Shown: positions 1-10,598, counted from the first letter of the stretch. The stretch: 38,541 bases of DNA from Gemmatimonadota bacterium (GCA_016712265.1 JADJRJ010000009.1:1-38541); one strand, 5' to 3'. The notes: generated from the sequence alone by a model not told the origin. Made by a program: numbers and translations.

Positions 1-600
1 ATCGGCCAGTCCGGTGCCCCATACAGGAAACGCTTCAGATCCCCGGCGGCCGCGGGATGACGTCGCAGATCTCTTCCGATATGTGGTCCTCCGGGGCGCC
101 TGTTTGATGAACTCCCCTATAGCCGCAGCCCAGATATCCGCGTAGACGTTCGGGTTCTTGTAGGCCACTTCCGCTTCCAATCGGTCACCACGGGTTCCCG
201 AGGTAGCGGATCACGAGCTTCGTTCGGGTGATCCACCGCCCCCTCATCGATCTCGAGGGGATGGGAATGGCGGAACACTTCCGCGGGCCGGGAGTAGGTG
301 TCCCCAGGTGAATCACGACCGGGACGTCGAACTCCTCCGCGGGGTCGTAGACCACCTGCCGAGCGCCAGTCGTGCGGATGAAGGTTCACCACCGGGTACG
401 GCTTCAACGCCTTCAACAGCCCGGCGGCAGGAAGTCGACCCAGTCCGGAGCCGTACGCTCCCGATAGTTGGTATAGCTGACCCCGGCGACCACCCCCACG
501 GTTCGGGATGATCTCGAAGATAGCGCTACCACCCCGGGCGTGCTCAGGCAGTGTGGGCTCTAGGGTAACCGGTAGGGACCGGGCATAGTCCACCCGGTTC
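1..600 (-). CDS. Amidohydrolase (TIM-barrel metal-dependent hydrolase), partial, frameshifted
   Basis: Fragments in different minus-strand frames line up in order with an amidohydrolase-2 type enzyme: LKALKPYPVVNLHPHDW near 410-360, VVYDPAEEFDVPVVIH near 350-305, a stretch like HPLEIDEGAVDHPN near 270-220, GNPW and then VAYKNPNVYADI near 165-130, and finally GDLKRFLYG followed by DWP at the left edge, which is the usual C-terminal family signature. At least four 1-2 base frame changes separate these blocks, so no frame is open throughout; I take them as sequence errors. The N-terminus is not defined and the 3' end lies outside the window. Substrate cannot be told; the family includes decarboxylases and hydrolases of small carboxylic or aromatic compounds. 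Family assignment is fairly secure, the boundaries are not. Confidence 0.65.
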
Positions 601-1397
601 TCAGCCGTAGACGGCTGCGGCTTGTCAAACTGCTGGCGAGGACACGCTTCCTGTCTGGTGGCGGATTGTTCAGGTGCTATGGCAGTCGGCAGTCATCGCG
701 CGGCGGGAATGGGAAAGTGACCGGCCCGAGCTGCGACGCCGCGTGGCCAGCGCGCGCATCATCCAGGCGATAAGCCGGACGCTCCAAGGGCGCGCGATGC
801 GATACCCTCGCCGCCAGATGGCGTAGGATCGCGGCGCAACTCTCTCGCCGCGCGAGGTAGGGTGGCGCGGGCCGGTGATAGCCTCGTGATAAGGTAGAAC
901 GACGACGGGTCGTCCTCTCAGGCGCGACCGTGGTTGGAAAGCGGGAAAGTTGAGCAGGACACTGACCGACGCGCGAAGGCGCAATGCCACGCGGGTTCTC
1001 CCGCTGGCCTCACAGGAGCTCCCGAACGCACCACACCCAGCCTGCGCGCGTCGCGCTCGAAGCACGGCATAGCTTTAGCACAAACGCGGGCCAGCCCACC
1101 CGAGCGCATCAGGGGTCAATCGGGGTACCCCACCGTCCCCACATTCAGGCTCCGAAATAGGTCCCGGTCGCCAAGCCCACAACCTTGCGCCCGCACGGCG
1201 ATCAACAAATGCCACGCAAGGTCGGTCAGACCCGCCAGCGGCCTTCCTCGAGGTGGCCTGCGAGTCCGCCAGGAGACACGCTCCGACGAGTGAAACGTTC
1301 GCCCGAGCAAGGCATACGCCTCCGAAGCTGCGGATCATTGGCGTCCGCGACCTCGGACCGACAGCCGGGTGGGACCTGGGAACGACGGGCTTCCGGA
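601..1397. other. ~800-bp stretch without a recognisable gene
   Basis: Open frames exist on both strands here, as expected for GC-rich DNA, but none gives a protein segment I recognise and none has a convincing start. It lies between the end of the DUF389 gene and the amidohydrolase. Because the flanks are full of indels, a broken gene could be hidden here, for example the N-terminus of the amidohydrolase. I see no tRNA, repeat or strong terminator. Confidence 0.4.
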
Positions 1398-2805
1398 TCA
1401 CGGGCTGCGGGGGGCGCGGAGTGGGCCACGCGAAGCGAGTCCAGACGCAGGCGCTGGACGGGGAAGGTCTCTGACTCGTCGGCGGTCAGAGCACCCGCAG
1501 CCGCACAGGCAATCACCGCGGTCTGGGCGGTGTCTCCCGCGACCGCCCCTCGCCGCCCTGGACGGCGGGCCCCACCCTGGATGGGCGTACATCCGGGTAG
1601 AGCGCCGAGCTCCCGCGCAACGTCGCCGAGCGGCCACTGCGCTCCGCGGGAGGCACTCGCCCTCCAACAGTGCGATTGCGTCACGGACTTTAGCGCCGCC
1701 TCATTTCGCGTATAGAGATCCTCGAGGATCCCCGAACGCACCATCTGGCCTAACTGTTCGGGCGCCATCGCTGTCCCTTCGTCCGGCTGGTGATCACCGG
1801 GCGCGCCCGATCCAGCCCGTAGTTGGCCAGTCGCAGGCGCAGGTTGTCCACCGTCTCCGGCGAAAGTGGGCGTCCTAGGATCGTTGTTTCGATCGCCGAC
1901 GAAGTCTGCCCGTGGACAATCTTCGGACACCACCGAGCGGTCCGGAAATACCGGGGACTCCTCCACAAACCGCCGCGCCGCGGACTCCGAAGCGCGTTTC
2001 CCGCACCACCTGCCAGCCGACGTACACACTCAGCAGGATCGTCAATCCCAGCGTAGGCCTCAACAGGAGCGCCGGCGCCCCCCACTCCCTCCGGATCCAG
2101 CGCTTCAACGCGCTGAAAGCCGAGGAGAGTCGCCAGACCGAGAGGGTCGCGAAACAAAGACCGAGTTGATGACGAACAGGTACAGGGCCCCGAAGAAGAA
2201 CGAGAAGTTCGATGGACAGCCCAAACCCGGCCGTGCAAAGGGGCGGCATGAGGCCGTCGCACGCCACGCCCGGGATGACGTTGCCCGGTCCCCCTTACGC
2301 GTGACCGCGATGATCCCTGCGCTCCCGCCAGCGAGGGGCGACGAGCACGTCGTAAATGGTGGGCCGCGTTCGTGCGAAAGCAGCTCGGATTGCGCTTCGG
2401 CCGCGGAGGAGAATCAGGAAGTACAGCGCCGACGTCACGAGGCTTGCCGATGCCGCGATCGTCAGGTTGCGCACCGAGCGCCGCACCAGCACCAGGTCGT
2501 TGATGCCCCGGCCCAAGGCCCGCCCCATGATGGGACCCATCAACGGCGAAATCAGCATGGCGCCAATGATGACCGCCGTGGAGTTGACATTCAGCCCGAC
2601 GGACGCGCGACGACGATCGCAAGCACGAGGGCAGCCAGGTTGCCCCCGTGAACTCGATCTGGCTGACGATCTGCCGAACCGCCCCTTCCTCGTCGGTGTC
2701 GCTGAGCCGATACAGGGGACGCAGGGCGGCCCGCAGGCGCACGATGGCACTCCGGGTCCCCGTCCTGGGTCTGGCCTCGACCTCTGCCTGTTCTGCGCGC
2801 GTCAT
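1398..2805 (-). CDS. DUF389 family membrane protein, frameshifted
   Basis: Integral membrane protein of the DUF389 family, function unknown. The start ATG at 2805 gives MTRAEQAEVEAR; the family hallmark follows: IEFTGATWL, then VGLNVNSTAVIIGAMLISPL and MGPIMGRALGRGINDL, FARTRPTIYDVLVA, and a later membrane block with ALMPPLCTAGFGLS. A soluble C-terminal part continues with RRFVEESPVFPDRSV, SPETVDNLRLRLANYGLD, GILEDLYTRNEAALKS and RLRLDSLRVAH, typical of the long DUF389 members (about 460 residues). Four or five frame changes occur. The gene lies 77 bp after the CPA1 antiporter on the same strand, so it is probably the last gene of that operon. The stop is uncertain: 1398 is the first stop after the last recognisable segment. 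Confidence 0.75.
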
Positions 2806-2882
2806 CGGTCTCGTGGCGGATTGGTATCGTCCTCCCCGGTGGTCGCGTCCCACCGGCCGGGGAGCCGTGCGGTCGCTACACC

Positions 2883-4492
2883 TCACGTCTGGGTGGGCCC
2901 CCGGGTTCCGGCGACGCGGAGCCGTGCGGACGTGGGAAGCGCCTCGACCCCATGCGTTTCGAGTTGTATGCGCCGACCGGCGACCCTGCGCGTCAACTCC
3001 CTCATGAACTTCGCTGGAGATCTCATCCGCGCGATAGCCCTCCCACCAGTCGGGCCTGCCAGGGCCAGAAGGTGCCCGCAATGCATGGCGGTCTCGCCCA
3101 TCGCCCGGCCTGACGGCCGAGGTGTCCGATGGCCCTCGCGCGGCGTCGAGGCGATGCCGGTAGGGGTGCGCGGAACGCCTCGGCGTCGCCGTCGCTGACA
3201 ACGTGGCGGACCCCGAGGTTGATCGATCTCCCTGGAGCGCGCCCGTCGCGACACCGCACCTCGGCGCGCGCCCGTTCCAGCGCGATGTGGTCCCATTCTT
3301 TCGGGACGAGTCCCAGCCGGCGCAACAGGGGGCCATGGTCATTCCCTGGAGGAGAATCGACGAGAGCACCAGCACCAAGCGTCATCGTGATCAGCTGTTC
3401 CCGATGCGGCAAGTCACGCGGGAGCCCAAGGGCGAGCACGATGGACAACCCGCCGCGGATCCGCCCCGGGCGAGGACCGTGGTCCACCCATCGCGGCACA
3501 GCTTCGTTGGTCCGACGCAAGCAGCACCGTGACCGCGGCCACGACGAAGAACCGGGCAGCGAGCATCGCGACCGTCGCCACCGCGATCTCGCGCCAGTAG
3601 GAGGCGGGCCACCCAACGAGACCTCGAATCCGATCAGCAGAAACACGATGCTGTTGAGCGCAAAGGCAAGACTCCCAGAACGATTCCACCGCGGAGAAGG
3701 GTAGTGGGCGACATGCCCTCGTCCCGGACCGACATTGCCGCACACCAGCCCCGACGCCACGGTGGCGATCACCCCCGACGCGTGTACCTGTTCGGCGGCC
3801 ACAAACGCGCCGTAGGCTGCGGTGACCGTCAAGGTGATCTCGATGGTGGGCTCGTCGACCCGCTTGGTGACGTGCGACGCGGCCAATCCAACCGCCACCC
3901 CGATCAGAGCGCCACCGGCCGTGGTGGAAGGAACTGCGCCGTCAGCGCACTCACGGTGGTCGTCCGCCGGTGACCGTGGCGAGGATCAGGGCAAAGAGCA
4001 CGATCGCGGTGCCGTCGTTGAGCAGGCTCTCCCCCTCCACCAGAAGGCTGAGGCGCGACGGCACATGCAGCGTTCGAAATAGGGCAACAACCGCTATGGG
4101 GTCAGTCGCGGCGATGAGGGCGCCGAACACCAGCCCTGGCTGAGCATGAAGGTGGGATCCACCTCGAGCCCGCGCACGATCCACGCGGTGATGACGCCGG
4201 TAACTCCGATCGCCGCCACCACGCCGGGCACCGCAAGCGCGAGGATGACGCGGGCGTTCTCGCGCAGCCGGTGCCACCTGATGTGGTATGCCGCCTCGAA
4301 CAGCAGGCCAGGCAGGAAGACGGCAAAGAGCAACTCCTGCGTCAGGTGCGGGGCGTCGATCCAGCGCAGCGCCCCAAGCCCGAGTCCGGCGAGGACGAGG
4401 GCAACGGTATAGGGAATGCGGAAGTGCCTCACCAGCAGGGCAACGGCGGTGGCCACGCAAAAGAGCAGGATGAACGCGAGCTCGGAATTCAT
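2883..4492 (-). CDS. CPA1-family Na+/H+ antiporter, frameshifted
   Basis: Inner-membrane sodium (or potassium)/proton exchanger. From the start ATG at 4492 (MNSELAFILLF) the N-terminal helices read cleanly (VRHFRIPYTVALVLAG, LFAVFLPGLLFEAAYHI). The core motifs follow in other frames: ATDPIAVVALFRTLHVP, with the conserved TDP of the CPA1 ion path, GESLLNDGTAIVLFALI, ASGVIATVASGLVCGN, FALNSIVFLLIGFEVSLGG, GGLSIVLALGLP and the transition to a hydrophilic tail LVPKEWDHIALERARAEV. The total of about 535 residues suits NhaP-like proteins with a cytoplasmic C-terminal domain. At least three frame changes are present. A TTG three codons upstream is an alternative start. Downstream of marR and hpf and upstream of DUF389 on the same strand, it is probably part of a cation/pH stress operon. 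Confidence 0.85.
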
Positions 4493-4556
4493 GGACGGCA
4501 AGCTGGGGGCGGAACGACGGGAAGAACATACCTGCGAGGCTGGACCCTGCCTGCGG

Positions 4557-4742
4557 TCACGACGCCGGGCGTTCTGGTTGGGTCAGTGCGACCCGCAGCG
4601 TAGGTGCCTCCACAAGGTGGAACGTGGCCGAGGCAAGCTTGACCGTCCCCTGCGTCGCCTCGACGCCGAATGCCGCGGCGACGAGCACGAAGAGTTTGCT
4701 CGATCCGACCCGGCCGCCCCACTCCCTCAGGCTTGCGTCCAT
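4557..4742 (-). CDS. Small hypothetical protein (~61 aa)
   Basis: An open frame from ATG (MDASLREWGGRVGSSK) to TGA fills the gap between the HPF-like gene and the antiporter. Third positions are mostly G or C, as in real genes here, and the middle (LFVLVAAAFGVEA) is mildly hydrophobic. I do not recognise a family. It could instead be a broken piece of something longer, given the indels nearby. Confidence 0.35.
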   Translation of the reverse strand: MDASLREWGGRVGSSKLFVLVAAAFGVEATQGTVKLASATFHLVEAPTLRVALTQPERPAS

Positions 4743-4773
4743 GGTGCCTGGCTCTGGACCTGGTTCGGTACTC

Positions 4774-5182
4774 CTAGGTTCGGGTCGTTCGCGCACGCTC
4801 GACGCGGCGCCGCAACGCGTTCATTCACGATCGAATCGCTGCGCTGGCAGCCGCCCAGCTGGTGCCCCGGTGGCGGTCACCACGACTACGCCGAGGGAGA
4901 CGGTGGTCACGGTCACCGTTGCGCGCACCTTGGGAGCGCCCACCGGGCCACTCACTCGCTTCTGGCAACGAGGACCCGCGTCAGTCGCGTCGCGTACTTC
5001 CCCAGGTTGCGACCGGGGGCGTCGCGAAGACGCGCGGACTCCAACGTCTCGTCCGGCCCGTTGTCTCGAATGGTCACCGGTGTCTCGGCTGTGGCCGTCT
5101 TGCCGCGTTCGCCACGGGCCTGCCGGAAGGCGTCGACGCCCATCGGGCCTCGCGCATTGGTTGACTTCCTCTGTCCTGTCAT
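4774..5182 (-). CDS. HPF/RaiA-like ribosome hibernation factor, frameshifted
   Basis: Small protein of the sigma-54 modulation/ribosome-associated inhibitor family, which binds 30S subunits in stress or stationary phase. Seen: PVTIRDNGPDETLESARL, then LGKYATRLTRVLV, then in another frame a segment ending in VTVTTVSLGVVVVTATG and QRFDRE, and a final basic helix ALRRRVERARTTRT before TAG. This is the beta-alpha-beta-beta-beta-alpha order of the short HPF domain, ~135 residues in all. The start ATG overlaps the marR stop as ATGA, so translation is probably coupled. At least two frame changes. A short divergent HPF-like protein is the best call; its exact ribosome function is inferred from family. 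Confidence 0.65.
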
Positions 5183-5711
5183 ATCCCCCCCCCGTCTGTT
5201 CGGTTGGACCGCGCGGGCGCGGCGTTTCGGCGGCAGCTCCAGGCTCCTTCGGTGCGGCAAGGTGTTCGGCCAGTGCCGACATGAGAGCGCATGGACGCGT
5301 CGGATATCCTCGGGGTCGCTCTCGGCGAGGACGGCGGTGACGGCGGACTCGACCGTCTCCTCCGTGTCCCCTGTGAGTCGACGACCACGCCGTGTGAGGA
5401 CACGCGGATCCGGCGTCGATCGTGGCGATCCGCGGTACGATTCAGGAGCCCTGCCTCCTCGAGCCGCGCGAGCAAGCTGGACAGGCTTCCGGGGTCCAGG
5501 TGGAGCAGCGCCGCCAGTTCGGAGGCCGTTGCGTCGGGGAATCGACCAGCCAGGCGAATCACCATCCGTTGCGGCGCGGTGACCCCAAGGCGCCCCTGCA
5601 TGTCGCGACCGACGCTCCATGGCGTGGTTCACCCCGCCATAACAGACGCAGGAAGTCCAGCACGGGCCCCAGCTGATGATCGACGGTCGGTTCCGCGGGC
5701 GGTTTGGACAT
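5179..5711 (-). CDS. MarR-family transcriptional regulator, frameshifted
   Basis: Winged-helix repressor. The start ATG at 5711 gives MSKPPAEPTVDHQLGPVLD; after a frame change the DNA-binding part is clear: RLGVTAPQRMVIRLAG, FPDATASELAALLHLDPG, SLSSLLARLEEAGLLNR, DRHDRRRIRV (wing), then LTRRGRRLTGDTEETVES and a C-terminal dimerisation helix. A run of nine C on the plus strand at 5186-5194 just before the stop is a probable indel site; in the proper frame the stop TGA (5181-5179) overlaps the ATG of the HPF-like gene. It is the first gene of the minus-strand operon. The palindrome at 5799-5822 in its upstream region is the obvious operator, so it most likely represses itself and the divergent antiporter. 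The ligand is unknown. Confidence 0.8.
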
Positions 5712-5794
5712 TCCGGTTGGACATGGGACAGGACGGGCCAGGAACGTTCTCGCCAAACATCGGGAGACTTTCGCTGGCAACACGGTGACAATAG

Positions 5795-5826
5795 CACAAG
5801 ATACTTGGATTTCCAAGTATCTCGTG
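5795..5826. promoter_or_regulatory. Palindromic operator, probably bound by the adjacent MarR protein
   Basis: A perfect 10-bp inverted repeat, AGATACTTGG and CCAAGTATCT, separated by ATTT (5799-5822), extends outward to 14-bp arms with one mismatch. It is AT-rich against a very GC-rich background and lies between the start of marR (minus) and the CPA2 antiporter (plus), about 88 bp upstream of each start. The TACTTGG...CCAAGTA form is typical of MarR-family operators. Confidence 0.8.
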
Positions 5827-5912
5827 TTACCCTATGTCATCGCCGACCTGGCCCAACGATCCGGACCGGGGCTCGGCCTTCCCTGATTCCCCCGCGTTCC
5901 GCAAGGTGACCG

Positions 5913-7044
5913 ATGGCCGACGAGGCAACCCCGGAACTCGCCTACTACCTGCCTGGTCTTCGGGTTGTTTGTGGTGCCGAAGTTCCTGCAGCGGTATCGC
6001 CTGCCGAGTGCGGTCACCAGTCTCGCGCTCGGGGCGTTCGTGTCGCTCGGCCTCCACCTCTTCACGCAGGACGCCACGATCCAGCTCTTCGCCACGCTGG
6101 GGATCGTGGCGCTCTTTCTGTTCGCCGGTCTCGAAGTGGATTTTCGCGAGCTGCAACGGGAGATGACGGTGCTCACCTGGCACCTGGGGATTCAGCTTGT
6201 CCTGCTTGGCGTGGTTACCTGGATGTTGGCCAGCCTGGTGCCGCTGGGCGCGCGGCCGCCCTGGTGGCGCTGGCCCCTCCTCACTCCCTCCACGGGGTTC
6301 ATCCTGGACTCCCTCCCAAGCTTTGGGCTCAGCGGACGCGAGCAGTTCTGGGTGAAGTCCAAGGCGATCTCGACCGAGCTGGTGGCCCTCGCGGTGCTGT
6401 TCGTCGTGCTCCGGGGCGATGACATCCAGCGCCTGGGGATCTCCTTTCTGACGCTAGGGGGGTTGGTGGTCGTGGTCCCGCTCGCGTTTCTCTTGTTCGC
6501 GCGCACGATCCTGCCCTTTGCGCCAAAGTCCGAATTCGCCTTCCTCGTGATCGTCGCACTGGTCTGTGCCTTCGTCACCCGACGACTCGGAGTGTACTAT
6601 CTGGTCGGCGCCTTCCTCGTGGGCGTCTCGGCGCAGCGATTCCGGCGCGAACTTCCGGCGCTGGCGTCGGAAAGATGCTGCACGCGGTAGAGGTCTTTGC
6701 GTCGTTCTTCGTGCCGTTCTACTTCTTCAAGGCCGGGCTGCACCTCGAGCGCAGCGACCTGGCCTGGACGACCTTCGCGGTTGGGGCCGGACTCCTGGTG
6801 GTGGCCGTGCCGCTGCGGGTGGTCACCACGGCATTGCTGCGTCGCATGGCGCTGCGTGAGCAGTGGCGCGACGCCGTGCGGGTGTCCACCCACTCCTCCC
6901 ACACTGGTGTTCACGCTCGTGATCGCGGAGATCCTGCGTGAACGCTTCGTCCTTTCCCCGTGGTTGTTTGGGGCACTGGTCTTCTATACGGTCCTGAACA
7001 CGATCATCCCCGGACTGCTGCTGCGCGCCGGCGGCGAGGCCTGA
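5913..7044 (+). CDS. CPA2-family monovalent cation:proton antiporter, frameshifted
   Basis: Inner-membrane cation/H+ antiporter related to KefB/NapA-type transporters. I choose ATG 5913 (MADEATPELAYY) because AAGGTG lies just upstream and the hydrophobic sequence begins straight after; an ATG at 5834 would add a non-conserved leader. One base change restores the first helix, then a long clean block follows: FLQRYRLPSAVTSLALGAF, LGIVALFLFAGLEVDF, FGLSGREQFWVKSKAIS, FLVIVALVCAFVTRRLG, YYLVGAFLVGVSAQRF, and in another frame VFASFFVPFYFFKAGL and LVFTLVIAEILRERF. About 375 residues with no TrkA-N/C tail. It is divergent from the marR operon across the shared palindrome, so it is probably MarR-regulated together with the CPA1 antiporter. 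Confidence 0.85.
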
Positions 7045-7156
7045 CTTGATTGTAGCCGGCGACGCGCCCGATGAAGGGGTGGCGCCGCTCGTCCCCCAAC
7101 CGACCCAGCCTTGCCCCCTTGAACGATCGCGCATCCAGGGACCCCATACCCCCTTC

Positions 7157-8652
7157 ATGCATCGAGACCCGGCGTCCAGCGCGCCGACACAGGAAGAGCG
7201 CGGGAGCGAGCTGCCGACGGATTTTCACTGGGGGCGTCTCCACCTCGGCGTACCAGATCGAGGGGTGCCCACGACGCGGATGGGCGCGGTCCATCGATCT
7301 GGGACACGTTTGCCGGCCAGCCGGGCGCGATCGAACGTGGGGAGGACGGTCGACACGCGTGCGACCATTACCACCGCTGGCAGGACGACGTCAGGCTCAT
7401 GCGTGAACTGGGGCTGTCGAGTTACCGGTTCTCCGTGGCATGGCCGCGCATCCAGCCAACGGGGCGCGGCGCGGCGAACGCCGCAGGCCTCGCCTTTTAT
7501 GACCGGCTGGTCGATGGCTTGTGCGAAGCAGGCATTCGCCCGTTTGGGACACTGTACCACTGGGACCTCCCCAGGCGTTGGAGGATCGCGGCGGGTGGCC
7601 CCACCGCGACACCGCGGACCGGTTCGCCGACTACGCCGCGTTGGTGGTCGGCGCGCTGGGAGACCGGGTCAGGGGATTGGTCGCTCTTCAACGAGGCCCT
7701 TCATCTTCACGTCGCGCGGATACCTATTCGGGCGATATGCGCCTGGCCGCCGCAGCCTGCCCGCTTTCCTCTCGGCCGTGCATGTGGTGACCATGGCCCA
7801 TGCCCTCGGCTTTCGGGCCGCCAAGGGTGCCCGAAGCGACGTGCGCGTGGGCTCGACCTTTGCCCTGGCCCCCTGCGAACCGGCGACCAACACGCCGGAC
7901 GACCGGTGGGCAGCAAGCTACGCGGACGCCCTCTTCAACCACCTCTTCCTCCAGCCCCTCCTCAACGGCCAGTACCCACGCGCCTTTCTCGAGAGCATCC
8001 CCGCTGCCGCATTGCACGCCAGATCAGGCGATGACGCATTGATGCGTACCCCGCTCGACTTCATCGGCGTCAACTGCTACTACCGGCTCGTGGTGAGTGC
8101 GGGAGGCCATAACCGTCCCCGACCTGCCCTACTTCCTCTTTGATATCCGATCCGACACACGCAGCGCCGGCGGTCCGCCGACTTCAGCACGGCGCCGGGA
8201 CAGGTCGCCCCAATCGAGAGCGCCTTTGGTCGCAGTGAGGGGAACCGAACGGCGATGGGATGGGAGGTGTGGCCCAAGGCACTCTACGACGTGCTGATGG
8301 AGCTCACCCGGCTCTACGGCCGCATCCCGCTGGAGGTGTGCGAAAGCGGCTGCGCCTTTGACGAAACGCCGGACCCCGACGGTCGCATCCGGGACTGAAG
8401 CACGCATTGCTTATCACACAGAGCCACGTCGAGTCGGTGCGACGGGCTGCCAGGACGGGGCACACGTCCGGAGCTATCACGTATGGAGCCTCTACGACAA
8501 CTTCGAATGGGCGTCGGGTTATCGGCCGCGGTTCGGCCTCATCCACGTCGACTTCGCCACGCAGCGTCGGACATGGAAGGACTCGGCCTTCTGGTTCCAG
8601 CGGTTGTGTCGGGCCGCGCCGCGCGGCGACGAACCAACAGGCGGCATCGTGA
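7157..8652 (+). CDS. Glycoside hydrolase family 1 (beta-glucosidase-like), frameshifted
   Basis: Retaining glycosidase with a TIM-barrel fold. Visible in order: FHWG and TSAYQIEG (N-terminal family signature), LMRELGLSSYRFSVAWPRIQ, GIRPFGTLYHWDLP, SLFNEALHLHVA with the acid/base Glu in the usual NEP position (here NEA), PLDFIGVNCYYRLVV, PLEVCESGCAFDETP with the nucleophile Glu (usual TENG, here CESG), and SYHVWSLYDNFEWASGYR then FGLIHVDF. About 495 residues, normal for GH1. Many frame changes, including one that creates a false stop near 8398. The start is uncertain; ATG 7157 is used. The proper 3' frame ends in TGA at 8650-8652, overlapping the GTG start of the next gene. Sugar specificity cannot be read from the sequence. 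Confidence 0.8.
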
Positions 8653-9428
8653 CGCGCGTCGTGCTGTTTTCCGACGTCGACGGCACCCTGCTGGATCCCG
8701 CCGGCAAATACGCCATGGGCCCGCTCGCGCTGGAGCCATACCTGCCCGCCCTGCAGATCGTGCTCGCCTCGAGCCGGACGGTCGGCGAACTCGTCCCGGT
8801 ACAGCGCGACCTTGGCATTACCGGGCCAGTGGTGGCAGAAAATGGAGCCGTCGTGGCCTGCCCCGCAGTGAGCGCGGGCAACCTCATCGGTGAGCCGGCG
8901 ACGTACGACGGCGAGGGATGGATTGTGGTGCGGTTGGGCGTTCCCGCTGACAGCCTCCGTCGGCAGCTGATTGACGCCGCGCTGCGCACCAAGGTATCGA
9001 TGGTGGAGCAGGACACGGTGTCTCCGGCCTCGACCGTCGCTGTTCCGTCCTGTTTCGTCCAGCGCCGGGCGCCCCGTGACCTCCACCGGCCCGCTCGTGG
9101 CGGACCTGCGGGCGCAGGGCCTGACGGTTGCCTCGGGAGGCTCCCGGCAGGCGCTCACGGGCAATGCGGACAAGGGCAGCGGCGCGGCGGCGCTCCTGCA
9201 TCACCTCGGGGGCGAGACGCCGCCCGCGGTCGCCGCCGTCGGCGATGAGGACAACGATGTGCCCCTGCTGCGAGCCGTTGGTCGAGGGTTCGTGATTCGT
9301 CGTCCCGACGGCACCTGGCACCGGAGCTTGCCGCCTTGCCGGGCGTCACTCGACTGGGCGCCCGTGGCATCCGGGGGTGGCGTACCGTGGTTCGCGTGCT
9401 GGGGCGGGAGGCGACCACACCACGATGA
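8649..9428 (+). CDS. HAD phosphatase, mannosyl-3-phosphoglycerate phosphatase type
   Basis: HAD-superfamily (class IIB) sugar phosphatase. GTG start with a GTGA overlap to the GH1 gene; the nucleophile motif DVDGTLLD is at residues 8-15, then VLASSRTVGELVPVQRDL and VVAENGAVV, which are characteristic of the MpgP group, and GSGAAALLHHLGG, VAAVGDEDNDVPLL (metal-binding GDxxND) and GFVIRRPDGTW near the end. One frame change near 9050. About 260 residues, as usual. MpgP enzymes release mannosylglycerate (or glucosylglycerate) from its 3-phospho form, a compatible solute. The neighbouring glycosyltransferase would be expected to make the substrate, but it does not look like the classical GT55 synthase, so the solute assignment is inference. 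Confidence 0.75.
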
Positions 9429-10446
9429 AGCCCACGCGCCCTCGCTGGACCATCAGCGTCCTCACGATTCCCGAACGGGAGTCGTACCTCAGACGCTCCT
9501 CGCCTCCATCGCTGCGCTCCCCGGCGCGGCCGGGTTCTGTCGTCGACGTGATCTACAACCGGGATACCCGCGAGGCACCAGCTGACGTCGAGGAACGGGT
9601 GCGCGGCCTCGTGACGGGATTGCAGCTCAACGTCTACTTCAACCCGGCCAACCCGACCATTGGCGCCGCGCGGATCCAGCAGCTCAATCACTGCAAGACG
9701 CCGCTGGTGGCCTTTGCGGATGACGACCTCTCCCCTGCACGGCGACGTCCTCGCCTCCGTGGAAGAGGAGCTCCGCCGTCTGCCCGTGGCTGGCGTGGGA
9801 CTCCGTTCCTACGTTGAGGACACCGACCAGTTGTTCAAGCCACGGGCGTCGACGCCCAGCGTGGACGCGCACGGCATGCGGTTCATGCCCGTGCAGGGGA
9901 TGCTGGTGGCCGGCTACCGACGGCTGTTCCTGGACGTTGGGGGGTTCAACCCCCGGCGGAATTCTGGGGCGAGTGGACGGAGTTGAACTTGCGCCTCTGG
10001 CGCTCAGGGTTCCCGACCGGCTACGCCATGTCCGGCGCATTCCTCAGGCACTGGGAGCGAGCCCCCGCTTCACCGACGCGCAGCATGGTTGGCCGGGAGG
10101 AGAACGTGCTCTGGGGCCTGATGTGCACCGCGCTCGAGTATGACGCGATCGAGGAAGGACCGGAGACCACGCCCTTCTGGGACCTGGTCGGGTCCCGGTA
10201 CATCGCCTACTCGTTCGGCGCAGATGTCAGGATTCAGGATGTCCTGCGCACCGCCTTGCGCCTGACACCGCGGATGAGCGCGATGTACCCCCAGATCGCG
10301 GCCTTCCGGGATACCGTGCGCCAGCATCCGTTCGACTTCAAGCCGTTCACGCCTTCACCACAGAAGAAGTCGCTGCCGTCCTGGCTCACGCCGCAGCGAG
10401 GATTGGCCCCTACCGTGCCGATGCCTGGGGCGGATCCAGCGACTGA
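9425..10446 (+). CDS. Family 2-like glycosyltransferase, frameshifted
   Basis: Predicted GT-A fold inverting glycosyltransferase. ATG overlaps the preceding stop (ATGA). The N-terminus WTISVLTIPERESYLRR is the first beta strand; FADDDLS carries the metal-binding DxD-like motif; then ELRRLPVAGVGLRSYVED, GMLVAGYRRLFLDVGGFN and ELNLRLWRSGFPTGYA follow. The 3' end needs one frame change near 10350, after which the frame FTTEEVAAVLAHAAARIG ends at TGA 10446; without it translation would run on to 10633 into non-coding sequence. About 340 residues. Third gene of the GH1-phosphatase-glycosyltransferase operon. Donor and acceptor are unknown. Confidence 0.75.
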
Positions 10447-10565
10447 CATCAACAGCACCCGAGGCGCAACACTCACAGAGAGCGTTTCCACAGGTGTCGG
10501 CACCCCGCGCCGGTTCTCGCGACACCGCGCGCCCGGAGTTCATTTCGCGACCCGGCATAACGCCA

Positions 10566-10598
10566 CACGGGGATGGTGCCTCCCGCACCACCCCCGTG
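10566..10598. terminator. Strong hairpin, likely bidirectional terminator
   Basis: Inverted repeat CACGGGGATGGTGC / GCACCACCCCCGTG (one mismatch) with a 5-nt loop, placed between two convergent genes (glycosyltransferase and cytolysin-like gene). There is no T tract, so intrinsic termination is plausible but not certain. Confidence 0.6.

Noticed and set aside
1748..1754. GCCTAAC heptamer that could be an attC core site
   Set aside because: It lies inside the DUF389 coding sequence and I find no matching GTTAGGC partner within ~150 bp or hairpin arms.
1185..2029. Long overlapping open frames on both strands at 1.2-2.0 kb
   Set aside because: The minus-strand DUF389 fragments explain this stretch down to ~1400; plus-strand frames give arginine/proline-rich shadow protein.
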